Shown in pieces: positions 23,463-33,664 of a DNA stretch of 64,000 bases (position 1 is its first letter; every line of letters begins with the position of its first letter). The notes below the pieces were generated by a model. It had not been told where the DNA came from. It was given only the letters and a program-made list of their open reading frames with translations, and did no database searches. The stretch is from Adiantum capillus-veneris. Lineage: Eukaryota; Streptophyta; Polypodiopsida; Polypodiales; Pteridaceae. Both the position numbers and the translations under genes were made by a program. Location: NCBI GenBank assembly GCA_014529385.2, contig CM043958.1:81527525-81591524 (forward strand), written 5' to 3'.

Positions 23463-23725
23463 GAAATAAAATGTTATATTAAACATCTTCAAAACGCCAA
23501 AATGATTTATGAGATGAATCTGATAAACTCCTTGTGGATCTAATCTAATGTCTGCGTTGTCCGAGAAAGAAGTGCATCGATCGGTGAAGAGCAACGTCAA
23601 TGTCCACCTTTGTAAATAGATGTAATGGGTATCTCCTATCTTGCTCTAGAGCAGTCTTGATCCTCTGATGGAGCCTCAGTCGATGTCATGGACATCTAGC
23701 TCTCCCGAGCTCAATGGCTCTTTCA

Positions 23726-23735
<10 letters not shown>
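23459..23735 (-). mobile_element. 5'-truncated LINE copy: ORF2 end and 3' UTR
   Basis: On the minus strand, 23735-23600 resembles the last codons of the long LINE's ORF2 (compare 52300-52490, and 59430-59230 on the minus strand). 23540-23459 matches the LINE 3' tail seen at 58120-58200 and 57450-57500 (core CATTTTGG, GAAGATGTT, ATATAACATTT). The tail runs into the TC/GA tract at 23458. Confidence 0.65.
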
Positions 23736-23811
<76 letters not shown>

Positions 23812-23897
23812 AGAGATACACACGTAGACTCCAAACACACATACATTGAGAGAGAGAAGGAGAAAGAAAGAGTGAGAATGAGAGATAGAGAACATAT

Positions 23898-23940
<43 letters not shown>
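23730..23940. repeat. (GT)n and (GA)n microsatellites
   Basis: About 29 GT units (23731-23789), then GA tracts at 23790-23815 and 23904-23939. Frames through them encode only dipeptide repeats. Confidence 0.97.
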
Positions 23941-23941
<1 letters not shown>

Positions 23942-23942
<1 letters not shown>

Positions 23943-24190
23943 TAGGTTTAGGATTTAGTTTTTCTATTCAAGTTAGAGTTTAGGTTAGAGTTTAGCTTTA
24001 TATTTAATGTGGGTTTAGATTTAGGATTTAACTGCATATTTAAGTTTTAGAGCATAGTTAGGGATATTTAAAGATAGTTAGTGATTAGAGCTTAGGTTTA
24101 GATTTAAGATTAGATTTTGGATTTAGTTTTATATTTGAGTTTAGCTTCATGATTATGGTTTAAATTAGAGTTAGATTTATGGTTATGTTC
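23942..24190 (+). repeat. degenerate telomere-like (TTTAGGG-related) stretch
   Basis: Over about 250 bases, TTTAGG, TTTAGA, TTTAGC and TTTAGT words recur at short spacing (for example GGTTTAGGATTTAG and GTTTAGATTTAGGATTTA). The plant telomere unit is TTTAGGG, so this may be an eroded interstitial telomeric array. Simple AT-rich drift is the alternative. Confidence 0.45.
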
Positions 24191-24237
24191 GTAGTAGTTT
24201 GCTTGTAGCTCACATGAGTTTAGGTCTATAGTTATTT

Positions 24238-24293
24238 GCAAGCTCACATGTGCAAACGGCTTGCGGACAAGCCGTTTGTGCCTATAAGCTTGC
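24238..24293. repeat. nested inverted repeat
   Basis: Inner 11-base arms CAAACGGCTTG (24253-24263) and its complement (24268-24278) lie within outer arms GCAAGCT (24238-24244) and AGCTTGC (24287-24293). No gene is attached to it. Confidence 0.8.
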
Positions 24294-24752
24294 AAGCAAG
24301 TAAAGAGTAATGGTTGTAAGTGAAGCCATCGTTTTGTGGGATGCACAATGTGAGAGTGCTCTCGCTTCGAGTGCTTTGAAAAAGATCTTCTTTACGTAAA
24401 AAAATATGGAGTTCAAAAATGACTTTCTACTCTCTTCTTTCTACCTTCTCTATTTTTCTCTCTCTCTTTCTATCTATCTCTCTCTTTCTCCCTCTCTTTG
24501 TCTCCACGGATGTGGCATTAGGTTAGAAAGCTTTCAACGGCACAGCACCTCAAAATGGAGGCAGGCACTTAATGCGCATAGCAATCCCCCAAACAAGGAG
24601 CTGATGTGAAGAGTAGGCTCGAAAGAAGAGCATGATGCCCTCTATGTATTTATGCTTTTTTTTTTTCAAAGTTATGGAAGGATTTTTTGCAACGGCATTT
24701 TTGAAGTGAACAATTTTGGGGAACTTGATTCTCATCTCTTAGTTTATATATA

Positions 24753-25030
24753 ATGTCTTTTTGTACTCGCAAGTGTTCTTCTTCTTCAACAAGGTTCACA
24801 ACCATTGCAGAAAATGATCCAAAATCTCCTAAGTGTGGAGATGGAAACACAACCACTCAACTAACGACATTGAAAGCCATGATCATGGCATATTCGGTGT
24901 CGTTTTTGCAAGAGATTGTAAACAAACAATGTGAAGACTTACGTACACTTCCAATGGAGAATGGAATGCTAAGGGTTCTTGTGATTGAGAATGAGAATCT
25001 CAAAAGAACACTTGAGATGCAGATAACAAC
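24753..25030 (+). pseudogene. coiled-coil ORF fragment, possibly LINE ORF1
   Basis: A 92-codon frame with SFLQEIVNKQCEDLRTLPME and IENENLKRTLEMQ looks like a coiled coil. The other frame continues LMKLEEEVKECKRS to about 25075. I do not recognise a family. It lies just left of copia element II, and a LINE endonuclease and RT lie just right of it, so it may be ORF1 of the LINE split by that insertion. Confidence 0.35.
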
Positions 25031-25297
25031 TTGATGAAACTTGAAGAGGAAGTCAAGGAATGTAAGCGCTCTCTAACTTGAATGCTTTGAAGGAGCAGAT
25101 GACCAAAGTGGAGTATGACCATGTATTGAAAGATGAGAAATTCGACACCATGAGCCGGGATGCATGTGATATGAAAAAATGTATGCACAAAAAAGTCTTG
25201 GGCTGATGTATGCGATAATAATGTGGTTCCTAATTCCTCCCTCATGCAAGCTACGGCTCAAGCAAAGAATGTTAAGAACATGGATATAGAGGAGTTA

Positions 25298-25524
25298 TGT
25301 TGGAATAAGGGTTGCAAGGAAATGCACACAGCTTGGAGAAGACGAAGGAAGCTCAAGGCACACAATAGAGAGTATATTACTTAGTGTGCAATGGAAAGAT
25401 AGATAGCCCTAGAGTGATGGGCATATATACAATGCATGGAGGAAAAACCCTCCTAAAGAGGAAAAAAATGCCCCGACGATCCTAGTGTGTTCACACACAT
25501 CACTACCACATGAATATGGTAACA
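25298..25524 (-). repeat. 3' LTR of copia element II
   Basis: 227 bases bounded by TGTTGG and GGTAACA on the plus strand. It pairs with 30126-30351. On the minus strand it starts TGTTACC, directly after the purine run at 25525-25535. Confidence 0.93.
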
Positions 25525-25535
25525 AATCCCCCCTC
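25525..25535 (-). other. polypurine tract of copia element II
   Basis: The minus strand reads GAGGGGGGATT immediately before the LTR start TGTTACC. Confidence 0.8.
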
Positions 25536-27084
25536 GAGTGATGCGGTGAACGAGAGCTAGCACATGAGTAAAGGGAAGTGCCATGCCTTGAGGACATGAT
25601 CAGTCCACAAAGGGGAGTAAGCCCAAACCTTTGCAGAAAGCTTCGAGCTTCTTACGAGACAATGCCTTTGTGAAAAGATATGAAAGGTTGTCCTGTGTTG
25701 ACACATAATCCAAGCTGATCTCTCATGATCATAGCCTCTCCCTGACATAGTGGTAATGCACCTCAATGTGCTTTGTGCGAGCATGAAAAATTGGGTTCCT
25801 TGCAACTGCCAATGCGCTCTGACTGCCAGTGTAGATAGTGTTGGCAGTTTCCTATCCAACACCTAAATCAGAATCAGGCGTCTGAGCCATATACACTCAA
25901 CCGTAGTTGTGAAGATTGCCCTTTACTCAGCCTCACAACTCGAAGTGGCCATAGTAGCTCAACCATGATATACATGAGCTCCCAAGCATGAAACAAAAAC
26001 CACTTGTGGACACTCGCGTGTCAAAACAACCAGCCCAATATGAGTGTGAAAAAGCATGTAAGTATAGCGGCAATGATCCCCTCTTGGGATAAAACAATCC
26101 AAGATGTAAAGTGCCACTAAGGTAGTGAAAAATCCTCTTGACATCCTGACAATTCTTAGACCCTAGGCTATGCATAAATCTGCTAACCTGTGAGACTGAA
26201 AATTGAATATCCGGCCTCGTGTTCCATACATAAATGAGGCATCCAACAACATTTTGGTAAAGAATGACATCAACAAGATCACCAGCATCATGTAGACTCA
26301 ACTTCAAATCTATTTCCATAGGAGTGGCAATAGGTTTGCAATCCTCAAGTCCAAACTTACATAGCAATGTCTCTATGTAACTTTTTTGACACAAGGCAAT
26401 ACCACCATCACACTGATTAAACTATATACCCAAGTACTGATGCAACAGTTCCAAATCTTTCATCTTGAAAGTAGCATTCAAATCAGCCTAAAATTCAGCA
26501 ATATGTCTCTCATTTGGTCTAGTGATCATCAAATCATCCACATAAAGAATCACAATGAGAAGTACATCACCCTCATGCTTTACATACAATGTGCTTTCTA
26601 TTGGATTGTTACGAAAGCCTTGTTTGACCAAATGAGTGTCATCTTTCTCATACCAAGCACAAGGAGATTACTTCAACCCATACAAAGCCGTCTTACATCT
26701 GCACACTTTGTCCTCTTGTCCTTTCTTGACAAAACCGCGAGGCTGTGTTACATGAACTTCCTCAAATATCTCACCATTCAAGAAAGCAGTAACAATGTTT
26801 GATTGATGTACATCCCAACCAAAATGAGTTGCCAATGCACATAGAAAACGCACAGTAGTCATACGACAAGTGGGAGCAAAAGTCTCTTTATAATCTATGC
26901 TTTTTTGTTGTGCATAACCCTTTGCAACAAGTCGAGCCTTATGGCGATCGATCTCACCATCCGGCTTGCGTTTCAACTTGTAAACCCACTTTGTACCAAT
27001 GACCTTTTTGCCAGGAGGCAAATCACATAAAGTCCATGTGTCATTTTCTATAAGTGCATCATATTCTGATTGCATGACAGCCAT
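25536..27084 (-). pseudogene. copia element II reverse transcriptase and RNase H
   Basis: 27084-26668 carries ENDTWTLCDLPPGKKVIGTK and HKARLVAKGYAQQKSIDYKE, then VHQSNIVTAFLNGEI. In this last motif the usual first catalytic Asp (D-V-K-T-A-F-L-N-G) is replaced by Asn-Ile. ILYVDDLMITR lies at about 26554-26522, so the YVDD box is present. 26394-25933 has the RNase H side (GCLIYVWNTRPDIQFSVSQV, then HYLSGTLHLGLFY). The C-terminus at 25862-25557 includes FHARTKHIEVHYH-like residues in another frame. Several stops show loss of function. Confidence 0.92.
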
Positions 27085-27665
27085 CCAATTTTATGAATTC
27101 TGTGCTTCATCAAAAGACAGAGGCTCCTCAACATCATGTAAGCTAGACACAACCAAAGTATAACAATCTGATGCATAAGATGCATGGCGAGAGCCTGAAC
27201 GAGTACGACTAGACAAAGGTGCATCCAATTTATTGTCACGCAAAGTGTGCGCCATCCATTTTGGCATACCTCGAGCCTGCTCATTTCCAGCCCTTTCCTC
27301 ATCAAGTACATCACGTACATCTACATCAGTAATAGGCTGATCTATAACATTTTCAGAAACCCCCATTGGTTGTACATTTGCCACATTGGAATTTACATTC
27401 GAAACCACTGAAAAGGGCAACAAAGTGTCATAAATGTCCTATGAGCTTACATTACTGTCTTTAGTACATGACAACAAGGGTTGAACAGAATCTTCCACAA
27501 ACACTACATCCCATGAAACCAGAACACGCTTTGTTTGTGGATGATACAACCTGTAACCTTTGCTTTCAGCACTATAACCAAAAAAAATACATTTGACAGT
27601 CTTATCATCCAATTTTCTGCGTTGTGTTTGTGGCACCAAAGAATATGCCAAACAACCAAAAATTT
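27085..27665 (-). pseudogene. copia element II integrase C-terminus and linker to RT
   Basis: 27699-27439 has HMKIFGCLAYSLVPQTQRRK, DDKTVKCIFFGYSAESKGYR and RVLVSWDVVFVE, the conserved segment after the integrase core. 27423-27091 is a variable acidic linker (SSRTRSGSRHASYASDCYTL) typical of copia polyproteins before the RT. Confidence 0.88.
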
Positions 27666-28975
27666 TCATGTGCTCAATAGAATGCTTTCTATCATGCAAT
27701 ATGCTTCATATGGAGTAATAAACTGCAAAGCTTTCGTAGAACACCTATTTAGTACATAAGTGGTCCACATGATGGCCTCAAGCCAAAAAGAATGCGGCAA
27801 AGCTTGATTTTTGACCATACATCGTGCCATTTCCGTAAGTGACATGTTTTTCCTCTCAGCAACACCATTTTGCTGAGGTGTATAAGGCACTGTACATTGG
27901 TGTTTTATCCCACAACTAGCCAGAAATGCATTGAATTCATGAGACATACTCCCCCCCTCGATCGGAACAGAGGGTGTCCATAGTACATTTCGATACATTT
28001 TCAGCCATAGCCAAAAGTTGTTTGAAGCACATAAAAACTTCGGACTTTGCTTTAAGCGGAAATACCCATGCATGCGTGGAGTAATCATCAATGAAAGTCA
28101 CGAAGTAAAGGTAATTGCCCAAGGACAGAGTTTGCATGGGTCCACAAACATCACTATGCACAAGCTTCAACCAGCATGTGGCCCAAACTGAACCATACTT
28201 TGGAAACTTCGAACGCTTCATCTTACCCAAAATACAGTCTTCAAGAGGCGGCAAAGAAGCAACCATATCAGATTTTTGCAAACACAGCAAACTGACAAAA
28301 TTCAGATGACCAAAACGTGTATGTCAAAGTTTTGCATATGAAATAGCCCTTAAATCTGTAACTACATTTATAAAATTTTATCCACACTTGTCATACAAAG
28401 TGAGCTTATACAGCCCACGGCACAAAAGCCCAGATGCAACAATTTCATCACCAAAACTGAGATCATGAACTGTACATCTGTCATCCACAAATTTGACTAC
28501 AATTCCAAGTCTAGCAAGTGTAGATACAGACAAAAGATTCTTCTTGATCCCAGGTACATAAAGTGCATCAGCAAGTGTGCAAGAACTGCCATTTGCAACA
28601 GTAAGCACAATCTTTCCAACTCTTGAACTGGATAAGAGGCATTGTGGGCACAAGTGATTGAAGACTCGATAGAGGTGAACAATTCACGATGTGCTTTGTA
28701 GCACCACTGTCGAAATACCACACATGTGAATCTGCAGCAACTGACATGCATGCATCATGGACAACAGGATTGTAAGTGCACTCTGCACTAAAAGCCCATT
28801 CTGCATCAACATCAGCATCACAGTCTCCTTTCATAGAAGACTCAACAATGGCTGCATTTGTAGTGGAGGTAGCATTTGCATTAGAACCACCCTCTTTCTT
28901 CTTAGCCTCTTTGGCCTTCAACTTAGGACATTGCTTGATCAAGTGATCATTAGCTTTACAATAATGGCAACACAT
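27666..28975 (-). pseudogene. copia element II zinc knuckle, protease and integrase core
   Basis: At 28972-28930 CCHYCKANDHLIKQC is an intact C-X2-C-X4-H-X4-C knuckle. WYFDSGATKHIVNCSPLSS supplies the protease D-S-G-A-T. 28653-28378 reads LSVSTLARLGIVVKF and leads to the pre-integrase region. The core follows, with KLVHSDVCGPMQTLSLGN, YFVTFIDDYSTHAWVFPL, TLCSDRGGEYVS and QQNGVAERKNMSLTEMARC, which together supply the D-D-E residues. The frame shifts near 27940-28090, where two open frames overlap. Confidence 0.93.
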
Positions 28976-29757
28976 CTTCTTTTTTCCCTCATCACCAGAA
29001 TTTCCAGACGAAGTGCTACCAGCAGAAGCATTGGGAGCATAAGTTTTGCCACTCGCAGAACCATAAGAAGTGGCTGCATTGTTGTTATCACCCTTTCTTT
29101 GAGAAGCAATAAAACCTGTTCAACTGTACGCTGTCTAGTTTTGTTTTTTCTGGAAAGTGACTCTTGCAACAGCAATGTACATAATGCGTCAAACTTGACA
29201 ACTTCAAGATTTTTTTGGGTCATACGTCTCCAGGTACTGGCAAAAATCTATTAAGAATCTGGTAAGACATCAAGAATAGTCTGCACAAGGAAACTATCTG
29301 AAATGACTTCACCTACAGAAATAAGTTGCTCATTGATATCCTTGGACACCAGCAAGAAAAGTATCCATATCATCTTCCTCATGCATAATCTTCGACTCCA
29401 GCTCTTCCTCAAGCCTGCTTTGCAAATTTTGCTGAAAAAATGTGAGGAACAATGGTGCGCTTCATAGACAACTCAATCAATGCATGAGCCTACGCATCCT
29501 TTACATCCCAACGAGATTGTTTTTCCATAGGTAAAACAACTCTAATAGCAGCAATCCTTGCAGCAAGAGCTGCAACATCCTCAATATCGCCTACATCCTC
29601 AGAATCAGGATGTACATCAATGCCCTACACAATATTCCAGATGACCTTTGACACAAGAACATAGTGCATCATATAAGCCCACATAGGGTAATTGTCCCCA
29701 TCCAATCTGTCCTCAGCAGTAAGCATCTTGAACACATCTGTGTTGTTGTCAACCATG
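28976..29757 (-). pseudogene. copia element II gag
   Basis: An ATG at 29757-29755 starts MVDNNTDVFKMLTAEDRLDG, then NYPMWAYMMHYVLVS, a typical opening of copia Gag (L-x-G-x-N-Y-x-x-W). The frame is broken by stops near 29625 and 29500. A later piece (29223-28939) contains KNLEVVKFDALCTLLLQESL. Gag packages the element RNA in cytoplasmic particles. Confidence 0.8.
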
Positions 29758-30111
29758 GACCATGATAAATATTGCACCTAATGTGAAAACTGCTCAAAAA
29801 GAGGACAAAAAAAGCGGGAACAACACGTGCTATATAGCACAAACCATAGAAAACTATAAGGCACCTATTATGCAGAAAACGGCACTGATAGAAATTTTTC
29901 ACAAAAGGACGAAATAGCATGTGTAGTACTGCTTATAGTGGAAACCGAGGCTGAAATGAATCCGAATAAAAAATCTGAGCAGACTAATCTCTACGAGCTG
30001 ACCCAAAATATTTGTCGACCTGCGAACGCTTGCCAAACCTTATTGAAATCGGAGATAGTCAGCAGGCGTGCGCTGGAGCCGCTGGTGACTAAGCTCGGGA
30101 GGACGCAACCT

Positions 30112-30123
30112 GCTCTGGTACCA
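30112..30123 (-). other. primer binding site of copia element II
   Basis: The minus strand reads TGGTACCAGAGC, one base from the tRNA-iMet site. It lies two bases inside the 5' LTR. Confidence 0.8.
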
Positions 30124-30125
30124 AT

Positions 30126-30351
30126 TGTTGGAATTAGGGTTGTAAAGAAACTCACACAGCTTGGAGAAGATGAAGGAAGCTCAAGGGACACAATAGAGAG
30201 CATATTACTTAGTATGCAATGGAAAGATAGATAGCCCTAGAGTGATGGACATATATACAATGCACGAGAAAAAAACCTCCTAAAGAGGAAAAAAATGCCC
30301 CGATAGTCCTAGTGTGTTCACACACATCACTACCACATGTATATGGTAACA
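30126..30351 (-). repeat. 5' LTR of copia element II
   Basis: 226 bases matching 25298-25524 with about 18 differences and one gap by eye. It carries the same TGTTGG and GGTAACA ends. Confidence 0.93.
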
Positions 30352-32600
30352 AATTCAAAGAACGGAAGCGATGTATTAAGAACATTGTTATTCATGGAAT
30401 TCTCAAAGAGAAGTTAGGGATACCTCTTTCTCTTGCCATTGTTATTAAATAAGGTGAAGGTGATGGTATTGTCTTTGGGGATATAAATGCTCACACAAAA
30501 ACATTGCGACATTATACTCAACAATTTGATATAACATACATTTCAAGGGAGTTGGAAGAAGTTCATTTGCATGATCATACTTTAATGGATGAGAAAGAGC
30601 CGGATTACTATGGAAAGTTACTTTTGCACATGTGCAATAATAGAGGTATGCTCATGGCCAATGGTGTATCTTTGTGGAGTGAAAAGAATGGATTTACATG
30701 TAAAAAACATAATGGGAATGGTGTGATTGGCTATATTCTACTCTCCAAAACCATCATTGTATCGCATAAAGAGTTTTACACTTGGTTAGTGGACCCCATA
30801 ATCAAACCATCGGACCTTATGTATTGACTTTGCTTGTGAAGAAGCAACTAAGCATAAAAATTTTAGTCAAAGGGAAGAGAAGTCACCATGTTGTATGGAT
30901 TTAAACAGGCAACAATGTATATTGAAATGATTGAGCAAAAGTTAAGAATGACAAAACTTCAATATGACGCAACATTGAAAACTAAATGGGAGGCTTACAA
31001 GGAAGTTTTTTGTTCGTGTGCCGAAGAAAGCTTTGCCATAAAGCATGTCCATGGTATCAACAAATATAGATAACGCAAAAGGTAGTTTGATAAAGAATGT
31101 AAAGATGCTCAAAAGTTCTTAATAAAGCATGATGCAACTAGAAAAAGACAAATATCAAAGTCATTTACATACATACAAGGCATTGATTCGAAAGAAGAGA
31201 AGAAGACCAAAAGTAAAGCATCAAAATTCTCTAGTCCAAAGAAAAACATGCGCATGTGGAAGATTTTGAAAAATCTTGAGTCGCAAATGTATTGAGACTT
31301 TGGTAACTCAAGTCTTGTGGATATATACACACATTGTAGGAAACTATATGAACAACCAAATTCTAGAAATATGTCATTTTGTGTTTTTCTTCCATGTATG
31401 CTCTCTTTTTTTTTAAAATTAAAGATGTGTACGGCAGGCTCAAAAAGTTGGTCACTCACTAAGTGGGAGATCTTCAAGGTATCAAGCCGAAAATAATTAA
31501 ATGGATGGGAGATTTTACACGTGAGTGAATGTGTAATATGTTCAATCGTGCACTTCAACATGATATGCCTTGTGATTGGAGTACTAGTTGGGTCAAGTTT
31601 TTGCATAAAGGAGGGGATGTAAAGAATGTAAATAATGGCTGGACTATAATGATTGGGTCTCTTATGAAAAAGTTGTTTGAGGTGCATAATGAAGGCAAAA
31701 TTGAGTGATTCGACAGAAGAGAATAGCAAGCGTGCAAAAGGACAATCGGATTTTTGTTGACACCATCGCATTATTGATCATCTTGTCACTCTTCATGTTC
31801 TCATGGAGGAAAGTTGGTTGAAAAGCAAGCGATCATATTGTTACTTTGTGGACTTTAAAAAAGCCTTTGATATGATTTCAAATAACAATTTGCTGAGAAG
31901 GATGAAAGAACTCCTAGTGCAAAATGAGTTTATGCTTGTGGTTTCTCAAATCTATGAGAAGGTGGTGTGTCAATTGCGCATGGGAAGAAGAATTTCAAAC
32001 TTTTTTGCAAGCACTATTGTTGTCAAACAAGGATGTCCGTTGTCAGCAAATCTCTTTGGTCCATGCAACGATCAACTAGAATAAATGATAGTTGGCTTTA
32101 TGCAAGAAGGCATTGAAGAGGTCAGTATTTGCAATGCGGTAATCATGCTTTTGTTGTATGCGGATGATGTAATGCTTCTAGCGCACGCTTGACAAGATAC
32201 ACAAAAGCTTATTATTGCCTTTGAGAACTTTGCTTGCATAGTGGACTGATTCTAAATTAATCTAAACAAAGATTACGCTTGTGAAAACCAAACATAAAGA
32301 GAATCCATGTATTGTGTACAGCAATAAAACAACTGAAGTTGTTGAGAGCTTTGAGTACCTTGATCTTGAGGTTTTGGCCAATCACAAGTGGCATGAATGT
32401 GTTGTGTGTCGTTGAAAAGCTGGGAAGAGAACGTACTATGCATTTGAAAATATGTGTAATGTAGAAAGCATCTAGTGTTTGGTTCTCAAGAAGTACCTTT
32501 TTAACATATTGGTGACATTAGTTCTTCCTTTATGGAGTTGAAATGTGGGATGGGAGCATCTCAAAGCCTGCTTGAAAAGAGTTTGAGCCCACACCCACCC
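30352..32600 (+). mobile_element. LINE element B, endonuclease and RT remnant
   Basis: 30430-30830 reads VFGDINAHTKTLRH and later GNGVIGYILLSKTIIVSHKE, the D-x-N and D-Y-I-L blocks of AP-type endonucleases (D to G at the second). 31803-32084 reads CYFVDFKKAFDMISNNNLLR and IVVKQGCPLSANLFGPCNDQ. LLYADDVMLLAHA follows in another frame with the catalytic YADD at 32157-32168 intact. Stops and shifts abound. Its RT differs from that of the LINE at 47361-52660, so it is a second family. Confidence 0.85.
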
Positions 32601-32655
32601 ACACCCCCGAGAAGAAGAGTTTTAACATCGTAGGAAACTATCCCAAGAGATCTTA

Positions 32656-32700
32656 TAGAGAGAGAGAGAGAGAGAGAAGAAGAAGAAGAAGAAGAAGTAT
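32656..32700. repeat. (GA)n(GAA)n microsatellite
   Basis: About ten GA units followed by six GAA units. A short TC tract of 12 units lies nearby at 32806-32830. Confidence 0.95.
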
Positions 32701-33089
32701 GTGGTCACGATCTGGAAAAAGTTTGAATTGACGTGAATCTGGCGAGACTCTACATGGCAGCTCTCAACTCTCTTTCGCATGTACTGCGCACGTGGAGCGA
32801 CGATGCTCTCTCTCTCTCTCTCTCTCTCTCGCAATGCCTATGTTCCTTCTGCTCCCACTGGCGCGCACGTGGGTGATTCCCTATCGGAAGAAAACACAAA
32901 TAACAGGGCATGCAGAGTTTTATATGTTAATCAACTGCGTGGACAGCACTTGGGATGCAGTCGTCGACACCAGCAGTTGGGGATGCAGACGCAAGGCGGA
33001 GGGAGGACAAGCGGGACACGAGCAGGTTGACCATTAGTGCATTGGGGGTTGGATGTGTTTTTTTATTGAATGAGGAGGCTGTAATGGAG

Positions 33090-33238
33090 CAATGGGGTCA
33101 TGTGTTGGGATGGCTTAGACCAGCGATCAGTTAATTCTACTTCTCGATCTGCCAAATGTTCGAATCCAGACTATTCAGTTTTGATGGGTGTAAGGCTGAA
33201 TGGAACCTACCAGTATGTACATTCTATTAAAGAAGAAG
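33090..33238 (+). repeat. candidate tRNA-derived SINE in the 3' flank of GolS
   Basis: TGGCTTAGACCA (33111-33122) approximates a polymerase III A box and GTTCGAATCC (33158-33167) is a near-perfect B box, 47 bases apart. The sequence ends in ACATTCTATTAAAGAAGAAG. That end resembles the 3' end of the LINE at 47361-52660 (ACATTCTAAACCCCAAGAAG), as is common for SINEs that borrow LINE machinery. It lies antisense to GolS. Confidence 0.5.
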
Positions 33239-33310
33239 TACTTTGCACTACTTTAGATTAAAAAACAGTGCTACTTTACATACAAGGAAACACAGAAAGA
33301 AAGGAGAGTG

Positions 33311-33622
33311 CTATGCCGTGGGTAAGATGCGCTGGACCGGGACTGTCGAATTACACTGCTCAGAGCTGCATGTTTCCACAAGAACATCCTGCTTGAAAGT
33401 TTTGTTAGACATGAACCCATGATCAGAACCTGACAACAGCTGCTGCACATGGCCGCCACTCATATTACTCAAGGCAGGGTAATCCATAGGTTTGTCCTCG
33501 TATACATTCCACCATTTCTCAACAAGCCGCCTCACTGCGTCCATGTCCATGTGCTCCTCTTTCCCGGTGAAACGCCAAGGTTTTGAGCCCTGTGGAAACA
33601 AAAGGGTAGCATCAGAGGACAT

Positions 33623-33664
<42 letters not shown>

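Larger units (their letters stand above)
25298..30351 (-). mobile_element. nearly full-length Ty1/copia element II
   Basis: A 5.05-kb unit has two LTRs (25298-25524 and 30126-30351) about 92 percent identical by eye, a polypurine tract, a primer site and gag, protease, integrase, RT and RNase H in copia order on the minus strand. Stops and shifts interrupt the frames. The flanking five bases (AGTTA left, AATTC right) do not match, so the target duplication is lost or the element is recombinant. Confidence 0.95.
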
